Assembly: GCF_015291625.1 (NCBI RefSeq)
Contig: NZ_CP030047.1
Span: 2,914,001 to 2,978,000, forward strand
DNA length: 64,000 nucleotides
Direction: 5' to 3'
From: Bradyrhizobium sp. CCBAU 53421
Lineage (GTDB): Bacteria; Pseudomonadota; Alphaproteobacteria; Rhizobiales; Xanthobacteraceae
Part shown: piece after piece, positions 7,204-16,253 of the stretch
How positions within the stretch are numbered: position 1 is the first letter of the stretch
Layout: the number at the start of each line of letters is the position of its first letter
Position numbers and translations under genes: made by a program
Notes under the pieces: model-generated
Told to the model about the DNA's origin: nothing
What the model saw: only the letters and a program-made list of their open reading frames with translations
The model's database searches: none

Positions 7204-8436
7204 ATGAACGAGCAAGTTCAGCCGGCCAGCGGCGAGCCGCTTTTCAACCCACTGGCGCCCGAATTCATTCGCAATCCCTATCCGTATTATGAGCGGCTGC
7301 GCCGTCTCGATCCGATGCATGTCAATGCACACGGCGCCTTCGTCGCCAGCCGGCATGCGGAGGCGAGCCTCGTGCTGCGCGACAAGCGGTTCGGCAAGGA
7401 TTATGTCGAGCGCTCGATCCGCCGCTACGGTCCGAAGATCATGGACGAGCCGGTCATCCGCAGCATGAGCCACTGGATGCTGCAGCAGGACCCGCCCGAC
7501 CACACCCGTTTGCGCGGCCTCGTGGTCAAGGCGTTCACCGCGCGCCGGGTCGAGGACATGCGCCCGCGCATCCAGCACGTCGTCGACGAGACGCTCGACC
7601 GCATCATTCCGCAAGGGAAGATGGACCTGATCGAGGATTTCGCGTTCCGTCTGCCGGTGACGATCATCTGCGACATGCTCGGCATCCCCGAGGAGCATCG
7701 CGAAGCCTTCTACAATGGTTCGCGCGACGGCGGCCGCCTGCTCGAGCCGGTGCCGCTGTCGGCGGAGGAGATCAAGCAGGGCAACGCCGGCAACGCGATG
7801 GCGGCGATGTACTTCCACCAGTTGTTCGAGCTGCGCCGCAAGCAGCCCGGCGACGACCTCACCACCCAGCTGGTGCAGGCCGAGGAGAACGGCCAGAAGC
7901 TGACCAACGAGGAACTGACCGCCAACATCATCCTGCTGTTCGGCGCCGGCCACGAGACCACCGTCAACCTGATCGGCAACGGCCTGCTCGCGCTGTTCCG
8001 CAACCCGGACCAGCTCGCGCTGCTGAAGGCCAATCCCGGCCTGATCACCAATGCGATCGAGGAGTTCCTGCGCTACGATTCCTCGGTGCAGCTGACCGGC
8101 CGCGTCGCGCTGGAAGACATCGAAGATCTCGGCGGCAAGCGCATCCCGAAGGGGGAGAGCGTGCTGTGCCTGCTGGGTTCGGCCAACCACGACGAGGCTG
8201 TCTATCCCGACCATCCCGAGAAGCTCGACATCCAGCGGCCAAACGTGAAGCCGCTGTCGTTCGGCGGCGGCATCCATTTCTGCCTCGGCGCCCAGCTGGC
8301 GCGGATCGAGGCCGAGATCGCGATCACGACGCTGCTGCGCCGGATCCCCGATCTGCGGCTCGATGACGCGGAAAATCCGGAGTGGCGGCCGACCTTCGTG
8401 CTGCGCGGGCTGAAGCGGCTCCCTGCGAGCTGGTGA
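7204..8436 (+). CDS. Cytochrome P450
   Basis: A 410-residue bacterial class P450 with all hallmarks: I-helix oxygen-activation motif GAGHETT (247-253), K-helix E287-x-x-R290 (EFLR), and heme-binding loop FGGGIHFCLGAQ with Cys360 as the thiolate ligand. Length is normal for soluble bacterial P450s. It would hydroxylate a hydrophobic substrate using electrons from a ferredoxin partner, none of which is encoded nearby. The start ATG at 7204 follows a GAACGAGG sequence. Control by the divergent TetR through the 7053-7084 palindrome is likely. The stop codon lies inside a triple 17-bp repeat. Confidence 0.95.
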   Translation: MNEQVQPASGEPLFNPLAPEFIRNPYPYYERLRRLDPMHVNAHGAFVASRHAEASLVLRDKRFGKDYVERSIRRYGPKIMDEPVIRSMSHWMLQQDPPDHTRLRGLVVKAFTARRVEDMRPRIQHVVDETLDRIIPQGKMDLIEDFAFRLPVTIICDMLGIPEEHREAFYNGSRDGGRLLEPVPLSAEEIKQGNAGNAMAAMYFHQLFELRRKQPGDDLTTQLVQAEENGQKLTNEELTANIILLFGAGHETTVNLIGNGLLALFRNPDQLALLKANPGLITNAIEEFLRYDSSVQLTGRVALEDIEDLGGKRIPKGESVLCLLGSANHDEAVYPDHPEKLDIQRPNVKPLSFGGGIHFCLGAQLARIEAEIAITTLLRRIPDLRLDDAENPEWRPTFVLRGLKRLPASW

Positions 8437-8483
8437 CATCCGGGATGTGGTGACATCCGGGATGTGGTCACATCCGGGATGCG
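8433..8483 (+). repeat. Three tandem 17-bp repeats at the P450 stop codon
   Basis: Three direct copies of GTGACATCCGGGATGTG (the third has two changes) begin at 8433, 8450 and 8467. Each has a short dyad, CATC-CGG-GATG. The first copy contains the P450 TGA stop (8434-8436). The remainder of the gap to 8681 shows no gene. Confidence 0.9.
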
Positions 8484-8681
8484 CGGCAGGGCAGCAATCC
8501 CGCCGCGCCGGCCGGCGTGCACGCACGCTTGAACGGAAATCCCCCTTCCACCTGACGTCGCAGCGGTAAAGCCGCTGTGACTTCGCCATACTTGTCTCTA
8601 TATTTGGGTTGCTCCGGCCAAGGGTTGGCAAAGGGTTCAGCATAAGGAGGCTGCCGCGGAGCGGGCTCAAAGGGAGACACC

Positions 8682-11600
8682 GTGCAGACGACGCTGCTCG
8701 GCCTGGCAATCGCCTTCATTCTTGCGCTGGTCGCCGCGCTGGTCGGTCCGTATTTCGTTGACTGGAACCAGTTCAGGCCGCAGTTCGAGACGGAGGCGTC
8801 CAAGATCATCGGCATGCCGGTTCGTGTCGCCGGCAATCTCGACGCGCGTCTGCTGCCTGCGCCCTCGCTGCGGTTGAAAAACGTCAGCGTCGGCGGCGCC
8901 AACGACCTCGGCAAGGTCCGCGCCGCCAATCTCGATGTCGAGCTCAGCCTGAGCTCGCTGATGCGCGGCGAATGGCGCGCGAACGAACTCACCATCAACG
9001 GCGTGTCGCTCGACCTCGGGCTCGATCCAAAGGGGCGGATCGACTGGTCGCCGTCGAGCGGCAGCTTCAACCTGGCTTCGCTGGCGATCGACCGTCTCAA
9101 TCTGACCGGCCGCGTCGCGCTGCACGATGCCGCGAGCCGCAGCACGCTCGAGCTGAACGACATTGCCTTCAGCGGTGATGTCCGCTCGCTTGCCGGCGCG
9201 GTCCGCGGCGACGGCAATTTCATGTTCGACGGCAACCGCTACCCGTTTCGGATCTCGTCGGGGCAAAGCGCCGACGGCAGCGGCACCCGCCTGCATTTCA
9301 ACATCGATCCCGGCCAACGGCCGGTGTCGGCCGATCTCGACGGCATCCTGACCTTCGAGGCCCGCGCACCGCGGTTCGAGGGCAGCGTGACGCTGGCGGG
9401 CACGCCCGGCCAGCGCGGCGGCAGCGACATGCCGCCCTGGCGGATCGCCGCCAGGATCAAATCGGATTATTCGGCGGCCCGTCTCGACCAGGTCGAGGTG
9501 AGCTATGGCGGCGAGGACCGCGCACTGAAGCTCGCAGGAAACGGCGATCTCAAATTCGGTGCGTCGCCGCTGCTGCGCGCCTCGCTTGCCGCACGACAGC
9601 TCGATGGCGACAAGTTCGCCGCCAAGGACAGCGGCAAGGACAGCGGCAAGGATAGCGCCAAGGACGCCGGCAACGGCAATGTCGAGCCGGTGCGCGTGCT
9701 GCCGGCGATGCGCGCGGTGTTGTCGGGCCTTCCGCAAAGCCCGATACCGGCGCAGGTCGAGCTGACATCCGAGCAGATCATGCTCGGTGGCCGTCCGTTG
9801 CAGGACGTCTCGGCAGAGCTGCAATCGGATGCGAAATCATGGACCGTGCGCCGGCTGGAGTTTCGCGCGCCGGGATCCACGCGGGTCTCGATGAGCGGCG
9901 CCAGTGCGCAAGGCGGAGCGTCGAACAGCTTCAAGACCGCGCTCAACATCGAATCGTCCGACCCCGATACGCTGATGAGCTGGCTGCAGGGGCGGGGCGA
10001 CATCGCCTACCGCAGCCAGAAGCCGCTGCGGTTGCGCGGCGACGTCACGGTGTCGCCGGCCGGCTTTTCGATCGATGCGATGAAGGCGGAGATCGAGAGC
10101 GGCACGATCGAGGGCCGCGTCGCGGTCGCGCACCGCGAGGCGACGAGCGGCTCGAAGGTCGAGGCGCAGTTGAAGGCGGAGCGGCTCGACCTCGATGCGA
10201 CCGCGGCACTGATCCGCTCGCTGGCCGGTCCGCAGGCCGAGTGGCCCGACGAAGCGCAACTGACGCTCGACGTCGGGCGCGCAATCTCCTCGGGGCAGGA
10301 ATTGCGGCCGTTACTGGCGAAGGTCACCTACAGCCCGAAGAGCATCGTGCTCGAGCGCGTGAAGATCGGTCAGCCCGACAATGTCACGCTTGAGGGCAGC
10401 GGCAATTTCGATCGCGCCAATTCGACCGGCAAGCTCGCGGTCGATGCGACCGCGGCGTCGCTTGGCCGGCTGACCGCTGTGGTCCAGCCATTCGCACCGG
10501 CGCTTGCCGCCAGGCTCGGCGTGCTGCGCGCGGATGCCGGTCCGGTCCGTGCCAGGCTTGCGCTCGACCTCGGCAAGGGCAAGGCCGCGGATCGCGTCAG
10601 CGCGCGCGCGACGGTCGATCTCGACACGCCGCAGCTCAAGGGCAATACGGTGATCTCGGCGACGCCGCCGGTGGCCGCGATCCGTGCGCTGGATTTCGAC
10701 GCCCTTCGCAGCAGCGAGGTGGCGGGGGAGACGAAATTCTCCGCCGGCGAGGGCCGTGCGCTGCTGGCGCTGCTCGGGCTCGACCGAGCGGTCGCAGCCG
10801 GCGCGGGCGCAATGCAATTCGAGGGCACGGCGAGCGGCGCATGGCACGCGCCGTTGCGGCTCAAGGCACGGCTGTGGGGCGGCGGGCTTGACGCCGATGC
10901 GGAAGGCACCGCGGAGCCGTGGTCGAAGAATGAGGCCAGCGACGGCAAGTCGAGCGTCAGCCTCCGTGTCCGCAGCGCCGACATCAGTCCGCTGCTCAAT
11001 CTGAAATCATCCGATCCGACGGCAAACATCCGCCTGTCGTCGAAGCTGACGCTGGCGGGTGACCGGCTGACCTTCGACGACCTCGACAGCATCGTCGCCG
11101 GTTCGCGGCTGCGCGGCCGGCTGGCGCTGACGCTCGCCGATCAGAAGAGCATCGACGGCGAAGTCGGCCTCGACCAGATCACGCTGGCGCCGATTTTCGC
11201 GGCGGCGATCGGCGCGGCCGGCCACGACACGACCGAGCCGCTCGGCCAGGGGCTGACGAGCGCCTGGCGCGGCAAGGTCACGTTCGAGGCGCTGCACGGT
11301 CTGCTGCCGGGCGGCGCCGAGCTGCAGCCGGTCAGCGGCACCATCAGGTCGGATGGACAGTCGCTGACCTTTGACGGCGTCAAGGGCAAGATCGGCGGCG
11401 GCGAGGCGACCGCGTCCATCGATGCGCGACAGGGCGTCAACGGGCTCGCCTTGAATGCGAATGTGCAGCTTTCGGGTGTCGACGGTTCGGCCCTGCGCTA
11501 CCGCAGTCTCGCGATGCCCAAGGGACGCGCCTCGATGCAGATGACGCTGCTGACGCAGGGCCGCAGCGCCTCGGCGCTGATCGGTGCGCTGTCCGGCAGC

Positions 11601-12416
11601 GGCGCCGTGTCGCTGGAGGGGCTGAATCTTCCGGGCCTCGATCCGCGCGCGTTCGACGTTGCGATCCGCGCCAGCGATTCCGGGCAGGCGACCGACGACA
11701 CGCGGCTGCGGCAGATCGTCGAACCGGCGCTCGCAGCAGGTACGCTGTCGGTCGCCTCTGCGCAAATTCCCTTCAACATCCGCGACGGCCGTGTCCGGTT
11801 CGGCACCACCACGCTCGCGGCGAGCGGTGCCAACGTCATCGTGTCCGGCGGCTACGACATTCCGGGCGACCAGGCCGACATCCGCGCCGCACTGGCATCG
11901 ACCCAGGTCGGCAGCGGCAACAGCCGCCCGGAAATCCAGCTGCTCGCGGTGGGCACGCCCGACGGATTGTCGCGCAGCATCGATATCGCGGCGTTGTCGT
12001 CGTGGCTTGCGGTGCGCGCGATCGACCGGGAGACCAGGCGGCTCGATGCGATCGAGCGCGGCGAACCGGTGCCGCCGCCGACCCCGGCGGCCCTTCCGCC
12101 TCCCGCCGGGCCGGCGCCTGATGCGTCGAACTCAAATTCGGCGGCAGTGCCTTCCGTCAACTTGCCGGCGCCGGGCCCTGATCCGCGACGCGTGCCCGCG
12201 AAGCCGAAGATCGTCGCGCCGCGGCCGCCGGTCGCCACCGCGCCCGCCATTGTGCCGCCGGCGCCGGTTGCGAGCCAGCCGCAGCTGGCGCCGCTGCCGC
12301 CGCCGATCGAGGTCAAGCCGGTGCCCGGCGCGGCCAGGTCGAGGCCGCTGCGGCCGCCATTGTCCCTGACGCCGCAGGTCGCCAACCCGCCGCCGCGGCC
12401 GGCGATCCAGAACTAG
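8682..12416 (+). CDS. AsmA family protein
   Basis: The 1244-residue product starts with one membrane helix (about residues 4-24, LLGLAIAFILALVAALVGPYF) and a typical AsmA N-terminus, DWNQFRPQFETEASKIIGMPVRVAGNLDARLLPAPSL in pieces. AsmA-like proteins are inner-membrane-anchored periplasmic proteins that share the repeating beta-groove fold with bridge-like lipid transporters and affect outer-membrane lipid balance. A hydrophilic KDSGKDSGKDSAKD tract (DNA about 9625-9670) interrupts the domain, and the last 110 residues are Pro/Ala-rich low complexity. The start is a GTG that begins the conserved N-terminus. It stands alone and converges with the broken VOC gene. Confidence 0.85.
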   Translation: MQTTLLGLAIAFILALVAALVGPYFVDWNQFRPQFETEASKIIGMPVRVAGNLDARLLPAPSLRLKNVSVGGANDLGKVRAANLDVELSLSSLMRGEWRANELTINGVSLDLGLDPKGRIDWSPSSGSFNLASLAIDRLNLTGRVALHDAASRSTLELNDIAFSGDVRSLAGAVRGDGNFMFDGNRYPFRISSGQSADGSGTRLHFNIDPGQRPVSADLDGILTFEARAPRFEGSVTLAGTPGQRGGSDMPPWRIAARIKSDYSAARLDQVEVSYGGEDRALKLAGNGDLKFGASPLLRASLAARQLDGDKFAAKDSGKDSGKDSAKDAGNGNVEPVRVLPAMRAVLSGLPQSPIPAQVELTSEQIMLGGRPLQDVSAELQSDAKSWTVRRLEFRAPGSTRVSMSGASAQGGASNSFKTALNIESSDPDTLMSWLQGRGDIAYRSQKPLRLRGDVTVSPAGFSIDAMKAEIESGTIEGRVAVAHREATSGSKVEAQLKAERLDLDATAALIRSLAGPQAEWPDEAQLTLDVGRAISSGQELRPLLAKVTYSPKSIVLERVKIGQPDNVTLEGSGNFDRANSTGKLAVDATAASLGRLTAVVQPFAPALAARLGVLRADAGPVRARLALDLGKGKAADRVSARATVDLDTPQLKGNTVISATPPVAAIRALDFDALRSSEVAGETKFSAGEGRALLALLGLDRAVAAGAGAMQFEGTASGAWHAPLRLKARLWGGGLDADAEGTAEPWSKNEASDGKSSVSLRVRSADISPLLNLKSSDPTANIRLSSKLTLAGDRLTFDDLDSIVAGSRLRGRLALTLADQKSIDGEVGLDQITLAPIFAAAIGAAGHDTTEPLGQGLTSAWRGKVTFEALHGLLPGGAELQPVSGTIRSDGQSLTFDGVKGKIGGGEATASIDARQGVNGLALNANVQLSGVDGSALRYRSLAMPKGRASMQMTLLTQGRSASALIGALSGSGAVSLEGLNLPGLDPRAFDVAIRASDSGQATDDTRLRQIVEPALAAGTLSVASAQIPFNIRDGRVRFGTTTLAASGANVIVSGGYDIPGDQADIRAALASTQVGSGNSRPEIQLLAVGTPDGLSRSIDIAALSSWLAVRAIDRETRRLDAIERGEPVPPPTPAALPPPAGPAPDASNSNSAAVPSVNLPAPGPDPRRVPAKPKIVAPRPPVATAPAIVPPAPVASQPQLAPLPPPIEVKPVPGAARSRPLRPPLSLTPQVANPPPRPAIQN

Positions 12417-12444
12417 GGTATTCCGGTTCTGACAGAATCAGAGC

Positions 12445-12745
12445 CTACGATTGGTGCTGGAGAATATTGATCAGCCGGCCCGTATTCGATCGCGATGCCG
12501 GCGGCCCGCATCCGCTGCAGCACCTCGTCGAGATCGTCGACCTCGATCGAGAGATCCGGCATCGCTGTGCCGGAGCCGCCTTCGGAAACGAAGCTGATTT
12601 GAACCTGCATCGTTTCGGATGAGCCGTAAGTCGCAACCCATCCGAAATCCATCAGCGGCTCGAGGCCGAGCACATCGCGATAGAACGACTTCGCTGCCGC
12701 AATGTCCGATGCGGCAGCGTTGGCGACGATGCGGTTGACCTTCAT
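12445..12745 (-). pseudogene. Broken VOC/glyoxalase-family gene (internal deletion with frameshift)
   Basis: From ATG 12745 the frame reads MKVNRIVANAAASDIAAAKSF and on to IEVDDLDEVLQRMRAAGIAIEYGPA, a normal vicinal-oxygen-chelate half. After that it becomes unrelated sequence. The neighbouring frame at the same spot reads GRLINILQHQS and stops at 12445, which is the usual VOC C-terminus. The stretch expected between them in the family (roughly DEPWGVRRFFVRDPF) is absent. The junction GGGCCGGC could have arisen by recombination between short GGCCG repeats. The undisrupted reading would continue to a stop at 12413. The gene is probably inactive. Confidence 0.7.
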
Positions 12746-12800
12746 GCTGAAGTCCGCGCGGCGGAACGACCGTCTGCCGAAGCGACGGTCGGTGAGGCCA

Positions 12801-13076
12801 TCAGGCCTGCTGGCGCGTGTCGACCTGTTGCGGCCTGACATCCGTCGGCACGGCCGGAGTGGCGCGCGAGCGGAAGTAGTCGAGCACGAAAAGACGGATC
12901 GCGGAGGACAGATTGCCCTGCTGCCGGTTGCTGTCGATCTCGCCGACCAACTCCGACAGCGTCATGTTCCGCAGACCGGAAATTTCCTTCATGCCGTTCC
13001 AGAAGGCTTCTTCGAGGCTGACGCTGGTCTTGTGACCGGCGACGACGATCGAACGCTTGACGACGGGAGACTTCAT
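12801..13076 (-). CDS. Ribbon-helix-helix domain protein
   Basis: A 91-residue protein with the pattern of the RHH_4 family: VKRSIVVAGHKTSVSLEEAFWNGMKEIS, then a conserved LSELVGEIDSNR and LSSAIRLFVLDYF. These are presumed small DNA-binding proteins. It overlaps the DUF4169 gene upstream by ATGA, so the two are co-translated. The C-terminal 20 residues are variable. What it regulates is unknown. Confidence 0.8.
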   Translation of the reverse strand: MKSPVVKRSIVVAGHKTSVSLEEAFWNGMKEISGLRNMTLSELVGEIDSNRQQGNLSSAIRLFVLDYFRSRATPAVPTDVRPQQVDTRQQA

Positions 13077-13276
13077 GATGCGTCTCCACTTTCGATACGC
13101 TGCTGGTTTAGGAGGTGCTGATCGAGCACACGCGCGCTGCGCTCGCCGAGAAATTCGTCACGCGCTCGTTCGGATTTGGTGCGACCGAATAGCGCACGAT
13201 TGGCTTCGGCCTGCTTTGCTGCTTGTTCGCGCTCGCCGCGCTTCTTGAATCGTTTCAGGTTGACCACGTCGCCCAT
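13073..13276 (-). CDS. DUF4169 family protein
   Basis: A 67-residue basic, helical protein beginning GDVVNLKRFKKRGEREQAAKQAEANRALFGRTKSER in two adjoining stretches, the signature of DUF4169. The ATG at 13276 is chosen because the family starts at this NLKRFKK motif; the open frame extends upstream to 13381 without conservation. DUF4169 genes are commonly found beside the RHH_4 gene and, as here, often near fumC in Rhizobiales. Function unknown. The 275-bp gap up to fumC holds no gene I can support; it presumably includes this pair's promoter. Confidence 0.8.
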   Translation of the reverse strand: MGDVVNLKRFKKRGEREQAAKQAEANRALFGRTKSERARDEFLGERSARVLDQHLLNQQRIESGDAS

Positions 13277-13551
13277 GCTCGTCGTCCTCATCGTCCCCAC
13301 AGCGGACTTGGTGATGCATCGTGACGAAAGCAAGAGCGATCGCGCTAAGCGCCCGGCTCGATATCCATCCCGAATCTCCATCTGATGCTTGTGATAGCAT
13401 CAAAGAATCCGTTTCGCTCTGCGAAAACTAGACGTCTGTACCACGCGCCGGCGCAGAGCTGATAGGTGAACAGCCTTAGCCTTTAGGTGTTATGACGCAT
13501 AATTATATCACGCGCGCTGACCGTAATTATCCGGACATTGCGCGCGTCGCG

Positions 13552-14967
13552 TTAGCCGGGGTGTGTCATTTTGTCCGGCTGCACGAGGCGATCAAATTCG
13601 TCGGCAGTTACGAATCCGAGCCGCAAAGCCTCTTCCTTCAACGTCGTTCCGTGCGCGTGTGCCGACTTCGCGACCTTGGCCGCATTGTCGTAACCGATCT
13701 TCGGCGCGAGCGCCGTCACCAGCATCAGCGAGCGCTGCATCAGCTCGTTGATGCGCTTTTCGTCGGCGCGTATGCCGACAACGCAATGCTCAGTAAATGA
13801 GCGGACAACGTCAGACAGCAGCTGAATGGAATTTATCATACAATATGCCAACACGGGCTTGTACACGTTGAGCTCGAAATGGCCCTGGCTGCCGGCGACG
13901 GTGATCGTGGTCTGATTGCCGAACACCTGGCAGCAGACCATGGTCATGGCTTCGCACTGGGTCGGATTGACCTTGCCCGGCATGATCGACGAGCCCGGCT
14001 CGTTCTCCGGCAGGATCAATTCGCCGAGGCCCGAGCGCGGGCCCGAGCCGAGGAAGCGGATGTCGTTGGCGATCTTGAACAGGCCGGTCGCCACCGAATT
14101 GATCGCGCCGTGCACCAGCACATAGGCGTCGTTGGAGGCCAGCGCCTCGAACTTGTTCGCCGCGCTGGTGAACGGCAGCTTGGTGATCTCGGCGACATGC
14201 CTGGCGAAGGCGCTCGCGAATTCCGGCTTCGAGTTGAGCCCGGTGCCGACGGCGGTGCCGCCCTGCGCGAGCGGAAACAGCTCCTTCACCGCGGTGTGCA
14301 GCCGCGCGATGCCGCTCTCGACCTGCGCGGCGTAACCGGAGAATTCCTGGCCGAGCGTCAGCGGCGTTGCGTCCTGGGTATGGGTGCGTCCGATCTTCAC
14401 GATCCTGGCGAACGCCTCCTGCTTCCGGTGCAACGCCTGATGCAGCTCGGTGAGGGCCGGGATCAGGTCGGCGATGATGCGGCCCGCCGCAGCGATATGC
14501 ATCGCGGTCGGAAACGAGTCGTTCGACGACTGGCTCATGTTGACATGATCGTTCGGATGGATCGGCTGCTTGGCGCCGAGCTCGCCGCCGAGCATCTGGT
14601 TGGCGCGGTTGGCGATCACCTCGTTCACGTTCATGTTGGTCTGCGTGCCCGATCCGGTCTGCCAGACCACCAGCGGAAAATGATCGTCGAGGTTGCCCTC
14701 GATCACTTCCCTGGCGGCGCTGATGATGGCATCGGCGCGGCGCGCATCGAGCTGGCCGAGTTCGCGATTGGTCTCGGCTGCGGCAAGCTTGACGAGGGCG
14801 AGTGCATGGATGATCGCGATCGGCATCCGGTCGTGGCCGATCTTGAAGTTCTGCCGCGAGCGCTCGGTCTGCGCGCCCCAGTAGCGATCAGCGGCGACGT
14901 CGATCGGACCGAAGCTGTCGGTCTCGCTACGGGTGGCGGCGTTGGATGGTGTCGTCGATTGAGCCAT
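13552..14967 (-). CDS. fumC: Class II fumarate hydratase
   Basis: A 471-residue iron-independent fumarase of normal length, interconverting fumarate and malate in the TCA cycle as a cytosolic homotetramer. Signature [13 protein letters not shown] is intact, together with [14 protein letters not shown], and the catalytic-region motif [16 protein letters not shown]. The ATG at 14967 is chosen over upstream in-frame starts at 14988 and 15030 because a GGAGAG sequence lies 5-10 bases upstream and conservation begins here. It lies in the minus-strand series ssrA, sspB, fumC, DUF4169, RHH. Confidence 0.95.
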   Translation of the reverse strand: MAQSTTPSNAATRSETDSFGPIDVAADRYWGAQTERSRQNFKIGHDRMPIAIIHALALVKLAAAETNRELGQLDARRADAIISAAREVIEGNLDDHFPLVVWQTGSGTQTNMNVNEVIANRANQMLGGELGAKQPIHPNDHVNMSQSSNDSFPTAMHIAAAGRIIADLIPALTELHQALHRKQEAFARIVKIGRTHTQDATPLTLGQEFSGYAAQVESGIARLHTAVKELFPLAQGGTAVGTGLNSKPEFASAFARHVAEITKLPFTSAANKFEALASNDAYVLVHGAINSVATGLFKIANDIRFLGSGPRSGLGELILPENEPGSSIMPGKVNPTQCEAMTMVCCQVFGNQTTITVAGSQGHFELNVYKPVLAYCMINSIQLLSDVVRSFTEHCVVGIRADEKRINELMQRSLMLVTALAPKIGYDNAAKVAKSAHAHGTTLKEEALRLGFVTADEFDRLVQPDKMTHPG

Positions 14968-15144
14968 GCATGCTCTCCGTTGCGTCATCAGAACGTGGTC
15001 CGGCGGTGTGCCGGCTTTCCGCCGCGACAACGCGAAAGCGTCCGCGCGGAAGCACGTTCATGCAGAAGATAGTCCGGGATGACGATCTGTCATCCCGACC
15101 CCTCGCAAGCATCCTACAAGGTCGAGGATCGATCGGTGTTTAGA

Positions 15145-15666
15145 TTATTTCTTCCGGAAGCGGTCCAGCCGCACGACCTCGGCGCCTTCGCTGGGCTTTG
15201 TGGGCTCCGGCTCGGTCTCGGCCGTCTCGGTCTCGACCGCCGCCCGGGCGGCAGGTGCGGGAAGCGGAGCGGCAGGCGCCGTGGCGGGAGGGGCCTCCTC
15301 GGACAGCGCATCCGAGACGTCGAACCGCAGGTCGAAGGGGGCGGACGGATCGAGGAAGCGGGTCACCGCAGCGAACGGCACGTTCAGCCGCTCGGGAATC
15401 CCGCCGAACGACAGCCCGACCTCGAACCGGTCCTCGGTCACCACCAGATCCCAGAACTGGTGCTGCAGGATGATGGTCATCTCCTCCGGGTACTGCGCGA
15501 GCAGCCGAGGCGACAGCTTCACGCCGTCGCCGTGCGAGAGGAAGGTGATGTAGAAATGGTGCTCACCCGGCAGGCCATGTTCGGCCGCATCCGACAGGAC
15601 CCGGCGCAGCACCCCGCGCAGCGCATCGCGCGCCAGCACGTCATATCGGATGTGATCGGTCGCCAT
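15145..15666 (-). CDS. sspB: SspB-type ClpXP adaptor
   Basis: The 173-residue protein belongs to the alphaproteobacterial SspB family: a conserved substrate-binding domain (residues about 1-125, with HHFYITFLSHGDGVKLSPRL and the LQHQFWDLVV segment), an Ala/Pro/Glu-rich flexible linker, and a basic C-terminal tail EVVRLDRFRKK that resembles the ClpX-docking peptide of SspB. SspB binds ssrA-tagged proteins and delivers them to ClpXP. It lies just downstream of the tmRNA gene on the same strand. The start at MATDHIRYD is preferred to the upstream extension. Confidence 0.9.
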   Translation of the reverse strand: MATDHIRYDVLARDALRGVLRRVLSDAAEHGLPGEHHFYITFLSHGDGVKLSPRLLAQYPEEMTIILQHQFWDLVVTEDRFEVGLSFGGIPERLNVPFAAVTRFLDPSAPFDLRFDVSDALSEEAPPATAPAAPLPAPAARAAVETETAETEPEPTKPSEGAEVVRLDRFRKK

Positions 15667-15802
15667 GGTGATCCTGTCGCTTCGAAAAATGGCCGATGAG
15701 CGCCGCCGGACCGTCCGACTCGCCCTTTTGGCCATATGCTACCCCGCCGGGAGCCGGAAATCAGCAGGGCCGGCAGCTCATAATGCGGGCGGACGCCCGA
15801 TT

Positions 15803-16120
15803 GGAAATAAGTGGAGGCTTCTGTTGCCAGGTGCCTCCGAACCCCGCCTAACGGAGCTTAACCCGTTAGGACTTTAAGATGGTCTTTCAAACTGCGTTAC
15901 GCAGCCTGAGCAACCGGAGCAAAGTTGTCGTTGGCAACTATTGCATTGGCCCGATGTCGGCGGAACCATACCGAGAAAAAACACGCCCTTTACGCCCTCG
16001 TCGATCCTATTTCGCCCCCGCCAAAAGCCACCGGAGCCAAGGGCTCGGGATGGGTTTTGGTGGAGGCGCCGGGTACCGCCCCCGGGTCCGAATGGTTTAT
16101 TGCGACGGTCATTTATTTCC
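15803..16120 (-). ncRNA. ssrA: tmRNA, circularly permuted two-piece form
   Basis: On the minus strand the acceptor piece comes first (about 16120-16058), ending CGCCTCCACCA with the CCA encoded. A spacer of about 38 bases follows, then the coding piece begins at about 16019 with GGGGGCG. The 5' GGGGGCG pairs with CGCCTCC to give a 7-bp acceptor stem with G3-U70, the alanine identity pair. The tag frame, from the resume codon at 15935 to TAA at 15897, encodes ANDNFAPVAQAA. GGAAATAAATG at the start of the acceptor piece can pair with CTTATTTCC near 15803-15813, joining the two pieces. A short GC hairpin at 15786-15799 may end transcription. Exact ends are estimates. Confidence 0.95.
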
Positions 16121-16253
16121 ATAGCCGGCGAACCGGCACCCCCAATATAGGCGGCACGAACGGAGAAAAATAGAGCCGATTCAGGCTTGTTCAGATGTGA
16201 AAACACGCCGATTTGGGTTGGCCGGCGTCCTGGCGCCGTTCTAGATTTTGGCC

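Noticed and set aside
7042..8709. Long open frame antisense to the P450 gene (about 555 codons)
   Set aside because: It mirrors the codon bias of the P450 gene, has Arg/Asp/Gln/His-rich low-complexity translation and no recognisable motif; a shadow of a GC-rich gene.
9612..9672. Short repeat AAGGACAGCGGC inside the AsmA-like gene as a possible regulatory array
   Set aside because: It is in frame and simply codes a hydrophilic Lys-Asp-Ser-Gly linker.
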